A stretch of DNA of 25,271 bases from CANHEE01 sp049316985 (GCA_049316985.1 JBMOJB010000036.1:1-25271); one strand, 5' to 3'. Counted from the first letter of the stretch, positions 16,015 to 23,936 are shown. Numbers and translations are program-made. The notes: generated by a model not told the origin, from the letters alone.

Positions 16015-16764
16015 ATGATTCTAAGCGCAAGAAATATCGTAAAAAAGTACGGAGAAAGACTGGTAGTCAAAGGGGTTTCTTTTGAGGTCAATCAAGGTGA
16101 AATCGTCGGTTTGCTTGGCCCAAATGGGGCAGGGAAAACGACTTCATTTTATATGACTGTTGGTTTCATCCAACCGGATTCCGGACAAGTATTTCTCGAT
16201 GACGAGGATATCACAAAACTACCCATGTACAAACGTGCTCAAAAAGGCATTGGCTACCTGCCACAGGAAGCCTCCGTATTCAGAAAACTAAGCGTCGAAC
16301 AAAATATTAAAGCTGTACTGGAAATGACTAAATTAAGTGCAGCTGAACAAAAAGATTCGCTTGAAAATCTGATTGAAGAATTCAACCTGCAAAAAGTCAG
16401 AAAAAGCAATGGTGATATGCTTTCAGGTGGAGAGCGAAGAAGAACAGAAATCGCACGCGCACTGGCGACCAGTCCTAAATTCATTTTACTGGATGAGCCA
16501 TTCGCCGGAATTGATCCAATTGCCGTAGAAGATATTCAATATATTGTCACCCAGCTCCGAACAAAAAACATTGGCATCCTGATAACAGACCATAATGTTC
16601 AGGAAACCTTGTCGATTACGGATCGGGCTTACCTGATGTTTGAGGGCAATATACTAAAAGCAGGTACCGCTGAAGAATTGGCAGCAGATGAAATGGTGCG
16701 CCGTGTTTATCTCGGTATGAATTTTGAATTAAAGAAAAAAGTTTTAACACCGCACATTAGATAA
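16015..16764 (+). CDS. lptB: LPS export ABC transporter ATP-binding protein LptB
   Basis: A 249-residue ABC ATPase that drives lipopolysaccharide extraction from the inner membrane with LptF/LptG. Walker A is GPNGAGKT (35-42), the Q-loop is at about Gln84 (YLPQEASVFRKLSVEQNI), the signature is LSGGE (136-140), Walker B LLDEP is at 158-162, and the H-loop is His193. The sequence LSGGERRRTEIARALA and the segment EPFAGIDPIAVEDIQ are typical of LptB rather than other ABC ATPases. It is the third gene of the pckA-gabD-lptB run. Its stop is one base from the end of the converging GGT gene, leaving no room for a terminator between them. Confidence 0.96.
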   Translation: MILSARNIVKKYGERLVVKGVSFEVNQGEIVGLLGPNGAGKTTSFYMTVGFIQPDSGQVFLDDEDITKLPMYKRAQKGIGYLPQEASVFRKLSVEQNIKAVLEMTKLSAAEQKDSLENLIEEFNLQKVRKSNGDMLSGGERRRTEIARALATSPKFILLDEPFAGIDPIAVEDIQYIVTQLRTKNIGILITDHNVQETLSITDRAYLMFEGNILKAGTAEELAADEMVRRVYLGMNFELKKKVLTPHIR

Positions 16765-16765
16765 A

Positions 16766-18475
16766 TCAATAACCCTCGGCGTGGTCATCTCCCCTTTTGT
16801 CGGCCGCTCCTTCCAGCGTGCCATCGGATTTTACTAAAATCATCTCCAGTCTACCGATAAATCCACGTTCTTTAAAGGTGTGGCCTTTTGCTTCAAGAAT
16901 CTTTATCGTATGCTCCGGCAACTTCCCTTCTCTTTCGATAAAAGTGTGCTCCGGTATCCATTGCTGATGAAAACGAGGAGCAAAGGTTGCATCTTTGGCA
17001 TCCATTTTAAAATCAATCACATTTACTATACTTTGAAAAACTGTAGTTATTATCGTAGAACCACCCGGACTGCCCAGTACCATGAAGAGTTTGCCATCTT
17101 TGGAGATTATTGTGGGTGTCATGGAACTCAACATCCGCTTCTTCGGGACTATTGCATTTGCAGTACCTCCGATCAGACCATACATATTGGGCACTCCAGG
17201 CTTGATGCTGAAATCATCCATTTCATCATTTAATAAGAAACCTGCATTAGCTACTACCGTCTTCGAACCATAAGAATTGTTTAAAGTCGTTGTGCAAGAA
17301 ACTGCATTTCCATATTTATCTACAATCGAAAAATGAGTGGTTTGCTCACTTTCGTATTTTTTAAATTGAGCTGCATTTATTTCTGAACTTTTTGATGCTC
17401 TTGAAGTATCAATGCTCTCCCGTCTGGATAATAAGTATTTTTCATTGAGTAGATCAGCTACCGGAACGCTATAAAAATCCGGGTCCCCAAGATGAGTAGC
17501 CCGATCTGCATAGACTCTCCGCTCAGCTTCTATCATAAGATGAACAGCCTCAGGAGAATGAAATCCAGCTTGCGCAATATTGGAATTCTCCAAAATCCCC
17601 AGCATTTGAAACAAGGCTATTCCTCCGCTACTGGGTGGTGGCATCCCAATGATATCGTAGCCCCGATATTTGGTATTCAGTGCCGTCCTCCAGATAGATC
17701 GATAGCTTTTCAGGTCACTTTTAGTGATAATTCCATTGGCAGCTTTCATTTGTTCGACTATCTTTTCTGCCACAGGACCTTCGTAAAATCCATTCCTACC
17801 TTTATCTCTGATCAGTCGAAGTGTTGCTGCCAGGTCTTTTTGTACCAACACATCACCCGGTTTCCAGGATCTCTTTTTGACAAAGACAGGCAATTTAGTG
17901 TTGTATTTTTCAAAATCGCTTTTTAAATCATTTAAATTATCAGCCTCTTGTTTGGTAATAGGAAATCCTTTAAGCGCCAATCTAATCGCAGGCTGGATCA
18001 GTCGCCTCCAGTTCTTCAACTTACTGTGTTTTGTAAATGCTTCATACATTCCATCAACCGTTCCGGGAACACCCGCAGACAAACAACCCAAAACACTCAA
18101 GTTGGCAATTGGATTACCTGCATCGTCCAGAAACATATCTTTACTCGAAAGCTGCGGCGCCATCTCCCGATAATCCAAAGCAGTTACTTCTCCCTTAACA
18201 TTTCTATACAACATAAATCCCCCACCACCTATATTGCCAGCTTGTGGGTAGACAACGGCCAACGCAAAATGCACCGCAATTGCAGCATCTACGGCATTTC
18301 CACCTGCTTTTAGTATGGCAATTCCAACTTTTGAAGCCAATGGGTGTGCACTGACAACCATTGCTTTATGTCCAATTGCACTTTTGTGAATCTCATAAAT
18401 CGCTTTATTCTTTTGCTGACCGTTTAAGCAAAAACTGACAAAAATCAAGAACAAAAAGAATACTACTTTCTTCAT
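16766..18475 (-). CDS. ggt: Gamma-glutamyltransferase (GGT), secreted precursor
   Basis: An N-terminal-nucleophile hydrolase that cleaves glutathione and other gamma-glutamyl compounds in the periplasm. From the ATG at 18475 it is 569 residues; the frame extends 11 codons further (to 18508), but those precede the signal peptide MKKVVFFLFLIFVSFCLNG and overlap the predicted promoter, so the later ATG is chosen. The autocleavage site is in ESEQTTHFSIVDKYGNAVS, the first Thr (about residue 379) becoming the N-terminus of the small subunit. The substrate-binding GSPGGSTI and the C-terminal DKRGDDHAEGY are typical of the family. It converges on lptB with a 1-nt gap. The promoter lies within a heptamer array upstream. 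Confidence 0.95.
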   Translation of the reverse strand: MKKVVFFLFLIFVSFCLNGQQKNKAIYEIHKSAIGHKAMVVSAHPLASKVGIAILKAGGNAVDAAIAVHFALAVVYPQAGNIGGGGFMLYRNVKGEVTALDYREMAPQLSSKDMFLDDAGNPIANLSVLGCLSAGVPGTVDGMYEAFTKHSKLKNWRRLIQPAIRLALKGFPITKQEADNLNDLKSDFEKYNTKLPVFVKKRSWKPGDVLVQKDLAATLRLIRDKGRNGFYEGPVAEKIVEQMKAANGIITKSDLKSYRSIWRTALNTKYRGYDIIGMPPPSSGGIALFQMLGILENSNIAQAGFHSPEAVHLMIEAERRVYADRATHLGDPDFYSVPVADLLNEKYLLSRRESIDTSRASKSSEINAAQFKKYESEQTTHFSIVDKYGNAVSCTTTLNNSYGSKTVVANAGFLLNDEMDDFSIKPGVPNMYGLIGGTANAIVPKKRMLSSMTPTIISKDGKLFMVLGSPGGSTIITTVFQSIVNVIDFKMDAKDATFAPRFHQQWIPEHTFIEREGKLPEHTIKILEAKGHTFKERGFIGRLEMILVKSDGTLEGAADKRGDDHAEGY

Positions 18476-18491
18476 ATAAATAAGGCTTTGG

Positions 18492-18522
18492 TAAAGATAA
18501 ATTATCAATGATCAATGATCAA
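18492..18522 (-). promoter_or_regulatory. Putative ggt promoter, with -33 element inside a repeat
   Basis: Minus strand: TTG (18520-18522), a 20-nt spacer, then TATCTTTA (18492-18499), one base off TAnnTTTG, 17 nt before the ATG at 18475. The TTG belongs to the ATTGATC/ATCAATG repeat, so repeat copy number or boundaries could affect promoter spacing. Confidence 0.4.
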
Positions 18523-18524
18523 TT
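18504..18524. repeat. ATCAATG heptamer array upstream of ggt
   Basis: Three 7-bp units (ATCAATG, ATCAATG, ATCAATT). The unit belongs to the same family as the TTGATCA/TGATCAA arrays between the cytochrome and MFS genes. Confidence 0.75.
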
Positions 18525-18639
18525 TTAAATAACGGATCGGACAAATTAGCCGAAAATTATTCGCATAACAGAAACAAGTTGGATTTCACAAAATCAAAGA
18601 GACCGCTCATAATTCCTCATCTGACGAAGGCAAATTCGT

Positions 18640-18699
18640 AATTCGTAAACTACCGTAGGTAGTCAAGTTCGTAATTCGTAATTCGTAATTCGTAATTCC
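18640..18699 (-). repeat. 60-nt dispersed heptamer-hairpin element, copy 2
   Basis: The reverse complement is 58/60 identical to 8138-8197. It comprises four ATTACGA units, ACTTG, the hairpin ACTACC-TAC-GGTAGT (18649-18663) and TTTACGAATT. It follows the lysozyme gene (stop at 18706-18708) in the same orientation as copy 1 follows recQ. Confidence 0.9.
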
Positions 18700-18728
18700 A
18701 AATTCTTAATTCTTAATTCTCAATTCAT
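18673..18728. repeat. Heptamer array entering the lysozyme gene
   Basis: Eight consecutive 7-bp units: AATTCGT three times, then AATTCCA, AATTCTT twice, AATTCTC and AATTCAT. The left part belongs to the 60-nt element. The right part (18709-18728) encodes the last six to seven codons of the lysozyme and includes its stop codon. Confidence 0.85.
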
Positions 18729-19662
18729 AGTTAGCCATTTTCATCAAATCCAGGTATGTTCCGCTAAAACGATTGAGGTCATATTTACCTATTCCTTCGA
18801 GGAGCCCTTTATCGGTGTACTGCCAGAAATGCCACTTACCTTGCCAGCATGTGGGCATGATCGGTGGAGAATCAGGTTGGTAATTCGCGACCCACAACAA
18901 GTACTGATCAAATCCATCAGGATCTCCGATGACATTTTCCCAAAAGCTCTTCCTACAGTAAATCATCGGTTTACGACCAGTAACAACTTCTACTGCATGC
19001 AGCCAATACCGAATTCTTTCAACAACCAAAGTGCGATTGCTGATAATATATTCGCGGTCAAAAGGCCGAGTATCTTCCTCTATATCCAGCACGGGTGGCA
19101 GTATTCCCGGCTTGCTGAAGTCAATATTCATACTTAAGAAATTACTGACTTGCTGGTGTATATCCTCTTTTAACAAGCTAAAAAAGTGGTAAACTCCTTT
19201 GATCATATGATGCTCATCCAGTCGAATAAAGTTATATTCGAAATATGGATCCCGGCGTTCTCCTCCATGCGTACCCTTTACAAAACAAAAGTCCAGTTTG
19301 AACTGTTTTAACTTATCGAATGGAAAATCTCCATTTTTAAATTCTTCGTTTTCGTAGTGTGAAATGTCGATGCCTTGTATGAAACTACATTCATCCAATT
19401 GCTTGTTTAGCAAATTGTTCCAAGTACTGTCATTTACGATTCCATGCGGAAATTGTCCGTTTTGCGTCTGGAAGGTACGTATTGCATTTTCAGTGATTTC
19501 GTCAAAAATTCCGTTTAGTTCTACCGGAAAGCCAAATCTTCTTAATATTTTCTGAACCAAACTTACTTCAAACCCCTGGCTTTCTTTTCTCAAGACCGGC
19601 AAATCTGCCCCAAAAGTGGAAAAAGCCATTAAAATAAATAAAAATAAGAAAAAACGAGCCAT
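18706..19662 (-). CDS. GH25 lysozyme (muramidase) with peptidoglycan-binding domain
   Basis: A 318-residue secreted muramidase. A signal peptide (MARFFLFLFILMAFSTFGA) is followed by a peptidoglycan-binding-1-like domain at about 23-88 (SQGFEVSLVQKILRRFGF, then FDEITENAIRTFQTQNG). The glycoside hydrolase family 25 domain comes next. GH25 motifs are GIDISHY (97-103, Asp99), FCFVKGTHG, GVYHFF, VLDIEED (Asp193 and Glu195, the expected catalytic DxE) and LWVANY, then WQYTDKG. It should cleave peptidoglycan between MurNAc and GlcNAc, in the periplasm or outside the cell. The last residues (ELRIKN) are encoded by the heptamer array, so the natural C-terminus probably ended near there and was rewritten by the repeat. 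A weak TATCTTAG -7-like element lies upstream (19678-19685). Confidence 0.92.
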   Translation of the reverse strand: MARFFLFLFILMAFSTFGADLPVLRKESQGFEVSLVQKILRRFGFPVELNGIFDEITENAIRTFQTQNGQFPHGIVNDSTWNNLLNKQLDECSFIQGIDISHYENEEFKNGDFPFDKLKQFKLDFCFVKGTHGGERRDPYFEYNFIRLDEHHMIKGVYHFFSLLKEDIHQQVSNFLSMNIDFSKPGILPPVLDIEEDTRPFDREYIISNRTLVVERIRYWLHAVEVVTGRKPMIYCRKSFWENVIGDPDGFDQYLLWVANYQPDSPPIMPTCWQGKWHFWQYTDKGLLEGIGKYDLNRFSGTYLDLMKMANYELRIKN

Positions 19663-19707
19663 TTTTATAATTTTGGGCTAAGATAGTAGCTCTTTTTTAA
19701 ATAATAA

Positions 19708-19715
19708 TATCTTTG
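19708..19715 (+). promoter_or_regulatory. Bacteroidota -7 element for the class-3 ALDH gene
   Basis: TATCTTTG, an exact TAnnTTTG match, 36 nt before the ATG at 19752. The TTG at 19713 that opens the longest reading frame lies within this element, which argues against it as a start codon. Confidence 0.5.
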
Positions 19716-19751
19716 CAAAATATTCACTTCAGTTTATTTAATACTAAAAAT

Positions 19752-21173
19752 ATGAGTATTCCCATCTCAAATAGCACTCAAAACGAGTATGCAGAAAAGT
19801 TTGAAAAACTTAAAGAGAATCAATTCAAAGTTGCCTCAACAACGGTTGGCGAACGTAAAGCTAAACTAAAAAAACTTTACGTTGCTATTGAATCAACTTA
19901 TCGTGAAGCAATCAGAACTGCTATGATGGCGGATTTTGGCAAACCGCCTACCGAGGTGGATATGAATGAAATTCTTCCGATTACTTCAGAAATCAAACAT
20001 GTTATCGCTCATTTGTCCAATTGGATGGGTAAACAGCGGGTCAGTACGCCGCTTTCACTGCTTGGATCAACTTCATATTACCAATACGAACCAAAAGGAG
20101 TCTGCTTGATTATTTCACCGTGGAATTTTCCTTTCAACCTTACTTTTGGACCATTGATTTCTGCTATTGCTGCAGGAAATACCGTCATGCTGAAGCCTTC
20201 TGAGTTAACTCCGCACAGCTCAGCCGTAATGTTGCAGATTGTTAATGACCTTTATCCAGAAAATGAAATCTGCTTGATTGAAGGCGGAGTTGAGGTATCT
20301 ACCCAATTACTAGAACTTCCGTTCAATCATATCTTTTTTACCGGTTCACCCAATATCGGCAAAGTAGTTATGAGCGCTGCAGCAAAGCATCTCAGTTCGG
20401 TTACACTTGAACTAGGCGGAAAATCACCAACAATTGTAGATGAAACAGCCAATATTAAGTCCGCAGCGAAATTAATAACCTGGGGAAAATTTCTTAATAG
20501 TGGTCAAATCTGCATCGCACCTGATTATGTTTTTGTGCACGAATCTAAAAAGGATCTTTTCTTGGGATATGTAAAAGAAAATATCAAGACATTTTTTGGT
20601 GACAATCCATTAGAATCTGACAGTTATGGCGCAATTGTTAATCAAAAACACAACGATAGAGTAATCGGATATATCAACGATGCAGTAAAATTAGGTGCTA
20701 CATTGGAAACAGGTGGAAGCAACGGTACCAAAAATCGAATCGCGCCAACTGTTCTCACCAAAGTACCAATCGATTCGAGTCTCATGCAAAATGAAATCTT
20801 CGGGCCGGTAATGCCCGTTTTTACCTATCAGCATATAGATGAAGTGTTGAACTTTATTAATGCGCGGGAAAAACCATTGGCTTTGTACATTTATACTGCA
20901 AGCAATAAAAAAAGAGACTATATTTTAAAAAATACGAGAGCCGGTGGAACTGCTATCAACAACAATGTAGTCCATTACTTCAACTCAAATCTTCCATTTG
21001 GTGGTTCAAACAATAGCGGTATTGGTAAAAGTCATGGTTTTTTTGGATTTCAGGCTTTTTCCGACGCGAGAGGTGTATATGAGCAAATAATTCCAAGTGC
21101 ATTGGAGTTTTTTATGCCTCCATACAATAACCTTAAGTCAAAGCTTGTGCAGTTGGCCATTAAGTGTATTTAA
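19752..21173 (+). CDS. Aldehyde dehydrogenase, class 3 / fatty-aldehyde type
   Basis: A 473-residue NAD(P)-dependent aldehyde dehydrogenase from the ATG at 19752. The frame opens 13 codons earlier at a TTG, but that lies in the predicted promoter. The catalytic Cys is Cys254 (NSGQICIAPDYV), the general base Glu220 (LELGGKSP) and the oxyanion Asn is Asn125 (SPWNFPFNL). The APDYV after the Cys, the shorter N-terminus and the C-terminal HGFFGFQAFSDARGVYEQ are features of class 3 ALDHs (ALDH3, CoxA/AlkH-like), which oxidise medium- and long-chain or aromatic aldehydes. The physiological substrate is not clear. It is probably transcribed alone; a palindrome within a heptamer array follows the stop. 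Confidence 0.93.
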   Translation: MSIPISNSTQNEYAEKFEKLKENQFKVASTTVGERKAKLKKLYVAIESTYREAIRTAMMADFGKPPTEVDMNEILPITSEIKHVIAHLSNWMGKQRVSTPLSLLGSTSYYQYEPKGVCLIISPWNFPFNLTFGPLISAIAAGNTVMLKPSELTPHSSAVMLQIVNDLYPENEICLIEGGVEVSTQLLELPFNHIFFTGSPNIGKVVMSAAAKHLSSVTLELGGKSPTIVDETANIKSAAKLITWGKFLNSGQICIAPDYVFVHESKKDLFLGYVKENIKTFFGDNPLESDSYGAIVNQKHNDRVIGYINDAVKLGATLETGGSNGTKNRIAPTVLTKVPIDSSLMQNEIFGPVMPVFTYQHIDEVLNFINAREKPLALYIYTASNKKRDYILKNTRAGGTAINNNVVHYFNSNLPFGGSNNSGIGKSHGFFGFQAFSDARGVYEQIIPSALEFFMPPYNNLKSKLVQLAIKCI

Positions 21174-21176
21174 TTT

Positions 21177-21231
21177 AATTGAAAAGTGAACCTGCCTGCC
21201 GGCAGGCAGGAGTTGAAAGTTGAAAATTTTT
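21177..21231. repeat. 20-bp perfect palindrome inserted in a heptamer array
   Basis: AATTGAA and AAGTGAA (21177-21190), then CCTGCCTGCC joined to its exact reverse complement (21191-21210), then AGTTGAA twice and AATTTTT (21211-21231). The G+C-rich palindrome sits exactly between whole heptamers, 17 nt after the ALDH stop. It could form a cruciform or act as a terminator stem; a T-run (ATTTTT) follows only after 15 nt. Confidence 0.85.
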
Positions 21232-21302
21232 AGGTTCAACTAAGCAATATGGAAGTGGCAATTTTATTTTGATTTAATTCTACATAGAATATCGACAACT
21301 TT

Positions 21303-21363
21303 CAATTTTCAATTTTCAATTTTCAATTTCATTTTCAATTTTCAATTTTCAATTTTCAATTAT
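21303..21363. repeat. CAATTTT heptamer array directly upstream of metF
   Basis: Three CAATTTT units, two 6-nt variants (CAATTT, CATTTT), three more CAATTTT units and CAATTAT. The array ends 4 nt before the metF ATG at 21368. No TAnnTTTG promoter was recognised in the gap before it. Confidence 0.85.
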
Positions 21364-21367
21364 TTAA

Positions 21368-22324
21368 ATGAAGGTTACCGACTATTTTAATGATGCTGCT
21401 GGCAAAACATTGATTTCTTTTGAAGTACTACCGCCGTTAAAAGGTGGTGGAATGAAAAATATTTTTGATACACTTGATCCTTTGATGGAATTCAAACCTC
21501 CCTTTGTAGATGTTACTTACCACAGAGAAGAGTTTGTTTACAAACGCCGTCCAAGCGGATACTACGAAAAGACCTCTATCCGAAAACGTCCGGGAACAGT
21601 AGGTATTTGTGCGGCTATTATGCACAGATATGGAGTTGATGCAGTACCACACCTAATTTGTGGCGGCTTCAGCAAAGAAGATACAGAAAATGTACTGATT
21701 GATTTAAATTTTCTTGATATCAATAATGTTTTGGCTTTACGTGGTGATGCGCAAAAGTTTGAAGGAAAGTTCGTTGCAGAACCCAATGGAAATGAATTTG
21801 CATTGGATCTGGTGCAACAAATAGAGGCCATGAATAAGGGAATTTACCTCGATTCAAATATTATCAACGGAGAAAAAACAAATTTTTGCATCGGTGTAGC
21901 CGGTTATCCTGAAAAACACTTCGAATCACCAAATTTGGCGACGGACCTGAGTTTTACCAAACAAAAAGTGGATGCAGGTGCTGAATATATTGTTACACAA
22001 ATGTTTTTTGACAATGAGCGCTATTTTGAATACCTGGATGAATGTAAAAATGCCGGTATCAGTATTCCGATAGTGCCCGGCCTGAAACCTTTGACCAAAA
22101 GAGCGCAGTTGACTTCAATTCCCCGTCAATTCTTTATCAATTTTCCTGCGGACATGGTGACTGAACTGAATAAAACCAAAGATGACGCTGCGTTTAGACA
22201 AGTGGGCATTGAATGGTGCATTGCTCAGTCCAAAGCGTTAAAAGAAAAGGGTGTGCCTTGTCTTCATTACTATACAATGGGAGATTCAGCTACTATTCGT
22301 GAAATCATCGAACAGGTATTTTGA
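21368..22324 (+). CDS. metF: Methylenetetrahydrofolate reductase
   Basis: A 318-residue flavin-dependent enzyme that reduces 5,10-methylene-THF to 5-methyl-THF for methionine synthesis. The N-terminal FEVLPPLKGGG (about 19-29) carries the catalytic Glu of the family. VDVTYHRE, the HLICGG segment, NVLALRGDAQK (FAD/folate-binding region) and GVAGYPEKHFES follow, then GAEYIVTQMFFDN. The C-terminal IEWCIAQSKALKEKGVPCLHYYTMG completes the TIM barrel. The length is that of the bacterial catalytic-only form, without the eukaryotic regulatory domain. A CAATTTT heptamer array ends 4 nt upstream of the start codon. I see no SAM riboswitch in the 194-nt gap before it. Confidence 0.96.
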   Translation: MKVTDYFNDAAGKTLISFEVLPPLKGGGMKNIFDTLDPLMEFKPPFVDVTYHREEFVYKRRPSGYYEKTSIRKRPGTVGICAAIMHRYGVDAVPHLICGGFSKEDTENVLIDLNFLDINNVLALRGDAQKFEGKFVAEPNGNEFALDLVQQIEAMNKGIYLDSNIINGEKTNFCIGVAGYPEKHFESPNLATDLSFTKQKVDAGAEYIVTQMFFDNERYFEYLDECKNAGISIPIVPGLKPLTKRAQLTSIPRQFFINFPADMVTELNKTKDDAAFRQVGIEWCIAQSKALKEKGVPCLHYYTMGDSATIREIIEQVF

Positions 22325-22441
22325 TTGACATAGATATAGAATACGAATTATTCGCAAGAAAGTAGATTCACAGTATACATGATACTCAATGAAAGAATTT
22401 AGAAATTTATTCTCAAAGCTGCTGCGTAATTGAATCAATTC

Positions 22442-22473
22442 TTGAGCATTTTAAAAAAAATACCCTACTTTTG
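22442..22473 (+). promoter_or_regulatory. Promoter of the thiolase gene
   Basis: TTG at 22442-22444, a 21-nt spacer and TACTTTTG at 22466-22473, which fits the Bacteroidota TTG / TAnnTTTG consensus and spacing. It is the best-matching promoter in the window. Transcription would start near 22480, about 45 nt before the ATG. Confidence 0.65.
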
Positions 22474-22524
22474 CGTGAAAAATACCAAATATTATTTTTT
22501 TAACAACCAAATCATCATCTTTTA

Positions 22525-23703
22525 ATGAAAGAAGTATATATCGTTTCCGCAGCAAGAACTCCCATGGGTAGTTTTGGCGGAGCTTTGGCTGGCTTTTCAG
22601 CTACAGAATTAGGTTCAATCGCAATAAAAGGGGCCATTTCGAAAACGGAGGGATTAGATGCCAAATTTATTAATGAAGTAATAATGGGAAACGTTGTATC
22701 CGCTAATCTGGGTCAAGCACCGGCACGTCAAGCTGCAATAGGAGCGGGAGTTCCTTATAATGTTCCCTGTACAACTGTAAACAAAGTTTGTGCTTCAGGG
22801 ATGAAAGCAGTAGCTTTGGCTGCTCAGAATATCATGATTGGCATCACCGAGATAGCAGTTGCAGGTGGAATGGAATCGATGTCAAACATTCCTTACTACA
22901 TTCCGAAAGCTCGTTTCGGATATAAATTTGGACATGGTGAATTGGTAGATGGACTTTCAAAAGATGGCCTGACTGATGTCTACGACCAATTGGCAATGGG
23001 TGTTAGTGCAGATGCTACCGCAAAAAAATATAAAATTAGCCGCGAAGAGCAGGATAGATATGCTATTCAAAGTTATAAAAGAGCTTCTGAAGCGACCTCC
23101 AATGGAAGTTTCCAGAATGAAATTGTTCCGGTAACTATAAAATCCAAAAAAGGAGATATTCAGCTAACCGAAGACGAAGAATACAAAAACGTTTTTTTTG
23201 ATAAAATACCCGGATTACGACCAGCTTTTACAAAAGATGGAACAGTTACAGCTGCAAATGCATCTACAATCAATGACGGCGCATCAGTTTTGATACTTGC
23301 CAGTGAAAAAGCGGTGAAAAAGTACGGATTGAAGCCAATTGCAAAAATAGCTGGCTTCGCAGATGCCGAACAAGAGCCAAAATGGTTCACTACTACTCCA
23401 ACTAAAGCGGCTCCTTTGGCATTAAAACGCGCTAAAATGACGATGAAAAATGTTGATTTCCTGGAAATCAATGAGGCATTCGCTGTGGTACCTATGGCAT
23501 TCGCACAATTAATGGATGTTCAGGAATCAAAGATGAATGTGTTTGGAGGCGCAGTTGCTTTAGGGCATCCACTTGGTTCATCCGGATCTCGTATTCTTTG
23601 CACCTTGGTGAATGTACTACAAAAGAAAGATGCCAACGTGGGTTTGGCTGCTATTTGCAATGGAGGTGGCGGTGCAAGCGCAATGGTCATCGAAAGAACT
23701 TAG
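22525..23703 (+). CDS. Acetyl-CoA acetyltransferase (thiolase)
   Basis: A 392-residue thiolase condensing two acetyl-CoA to acetoacetyl-CoA or cleaving it. The acyl-acceptor Cys is Cys89 (NKVCASGMKA), and the catalytic pair is His348 (LGHPLGSSGSR) and Cys378 (AICNGGGGAS). These positions match the numbering of the classical 392-residue biosynthetic thiolase, PhaA/AtoB type. N-terminal VSAARTPMGSFGG and NEAFAV are also present. It may serve acetoacetyl-CoA metabolism, mevalonate-type or ketone-body routes, or beta-oxidation; no partner gene is adjacent, so the pathway stays open. A good promoter precedes it, and repeats with a 43-bp tandem duplication follow. Confidence 0.96.
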   Translation: MKEVYIVSAARTPMGSFGGALAGFSATELGSIAIKGAISKTEGLDAKFINEVIMGNVVSANLGQAPARQAAIGAGVPYNVPCTTVNKVCASGMKAVALAAQNIMIGITEIAVAGGMESMSNIPYYIPKARFGYKFGHGELVDGLSKDGLTDVYDQLAMGVSADATAKKYKISREEQDRYAIQSYKRASEATSNGSFQNEIVPVTIKSKKGDIQLTEDEEYKNVFFDKIPGLRPAFTKDGTVTAANASTINDGASVLILASEKAVKKYGLKPIAKIAGFADAEQEPKWFTTTPTKAAPLALKRAKMTMKNVDFLEINEAFAVVPMAFAQLMDVQESKMNVFGGAVALGHPLGSSGSRILCTLVNVLQKKDANVGLAAICNGGGGASAMVIERT

Positions 23704-23708
23704 CCTAA

Positions 23709-23828
23709 TTTGAAAATTTGATGATTTGAAAATTTGATGATTAATAATCTGATTTGCATGCTAATAAGCAGAAAATTTGATGATTAATGATCTGATTTGC
23801 ATGCTAATAAGCAGAAAATTTGATGATT
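23709..23828. repeat. Octamer array and 43-bp tandem duplication
   Basis: TTTGAAAA and TTTGATGA alternate twice (23709-23740). Starting at 23728, a 43-bp unit is repeated in tandem (23728-23770 and 23771-23813) with a single A/G difference. The start of a third copy (GAAAATTTGATGATT, 23814-23828) follows. Each 43-bp unit includes GCATGC, and the duplication seems to have used the octamers as endpoints. Confidence 0.85.
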
Positions 23829-23901
23829 TGGGTATTACACTTGTAGCTAAATTTCAAATATCGATAGCTGCTTTGCGTTAAGCACTTATTTGAATTTTAA
23901 A

Positions 23902-23936
23902 AATTGTCAATTGTTAATTGTCAACTGTTAATTGAA
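23902..23936. repeat. AATTGTC heptamer array directly upstream of the malic enzyme gene
   Basis: Five units in register: AATTGTC, AATTGTT, AATTGTC, AACTGTT, AATTGAA. The array ends 5 nt before the ATG at 23942, the same placement as before metF. Confidence 0.8.

Noticed and set aside
18476..18508. Upstream ATG adding 11 codons to ggt
   Set aside because: It would place polar and hydrophobic residues before a normal signal peptide and overlaps the predicted promoter.
19713..19751. TTG start extending the class-3 ALDH by 13 codons
   Set aside because: The TTG is part of a TATCTTTG promoter element, and the added residues do not resemble the family N-terminus; the ATG at 19752 is preferred.
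21174..21367. SAM-type riboswitch upstream of metF
   Set aside because: The gap is filled by a palindrome and A+T heptamers; no conserved riboswitch core could be recognised.
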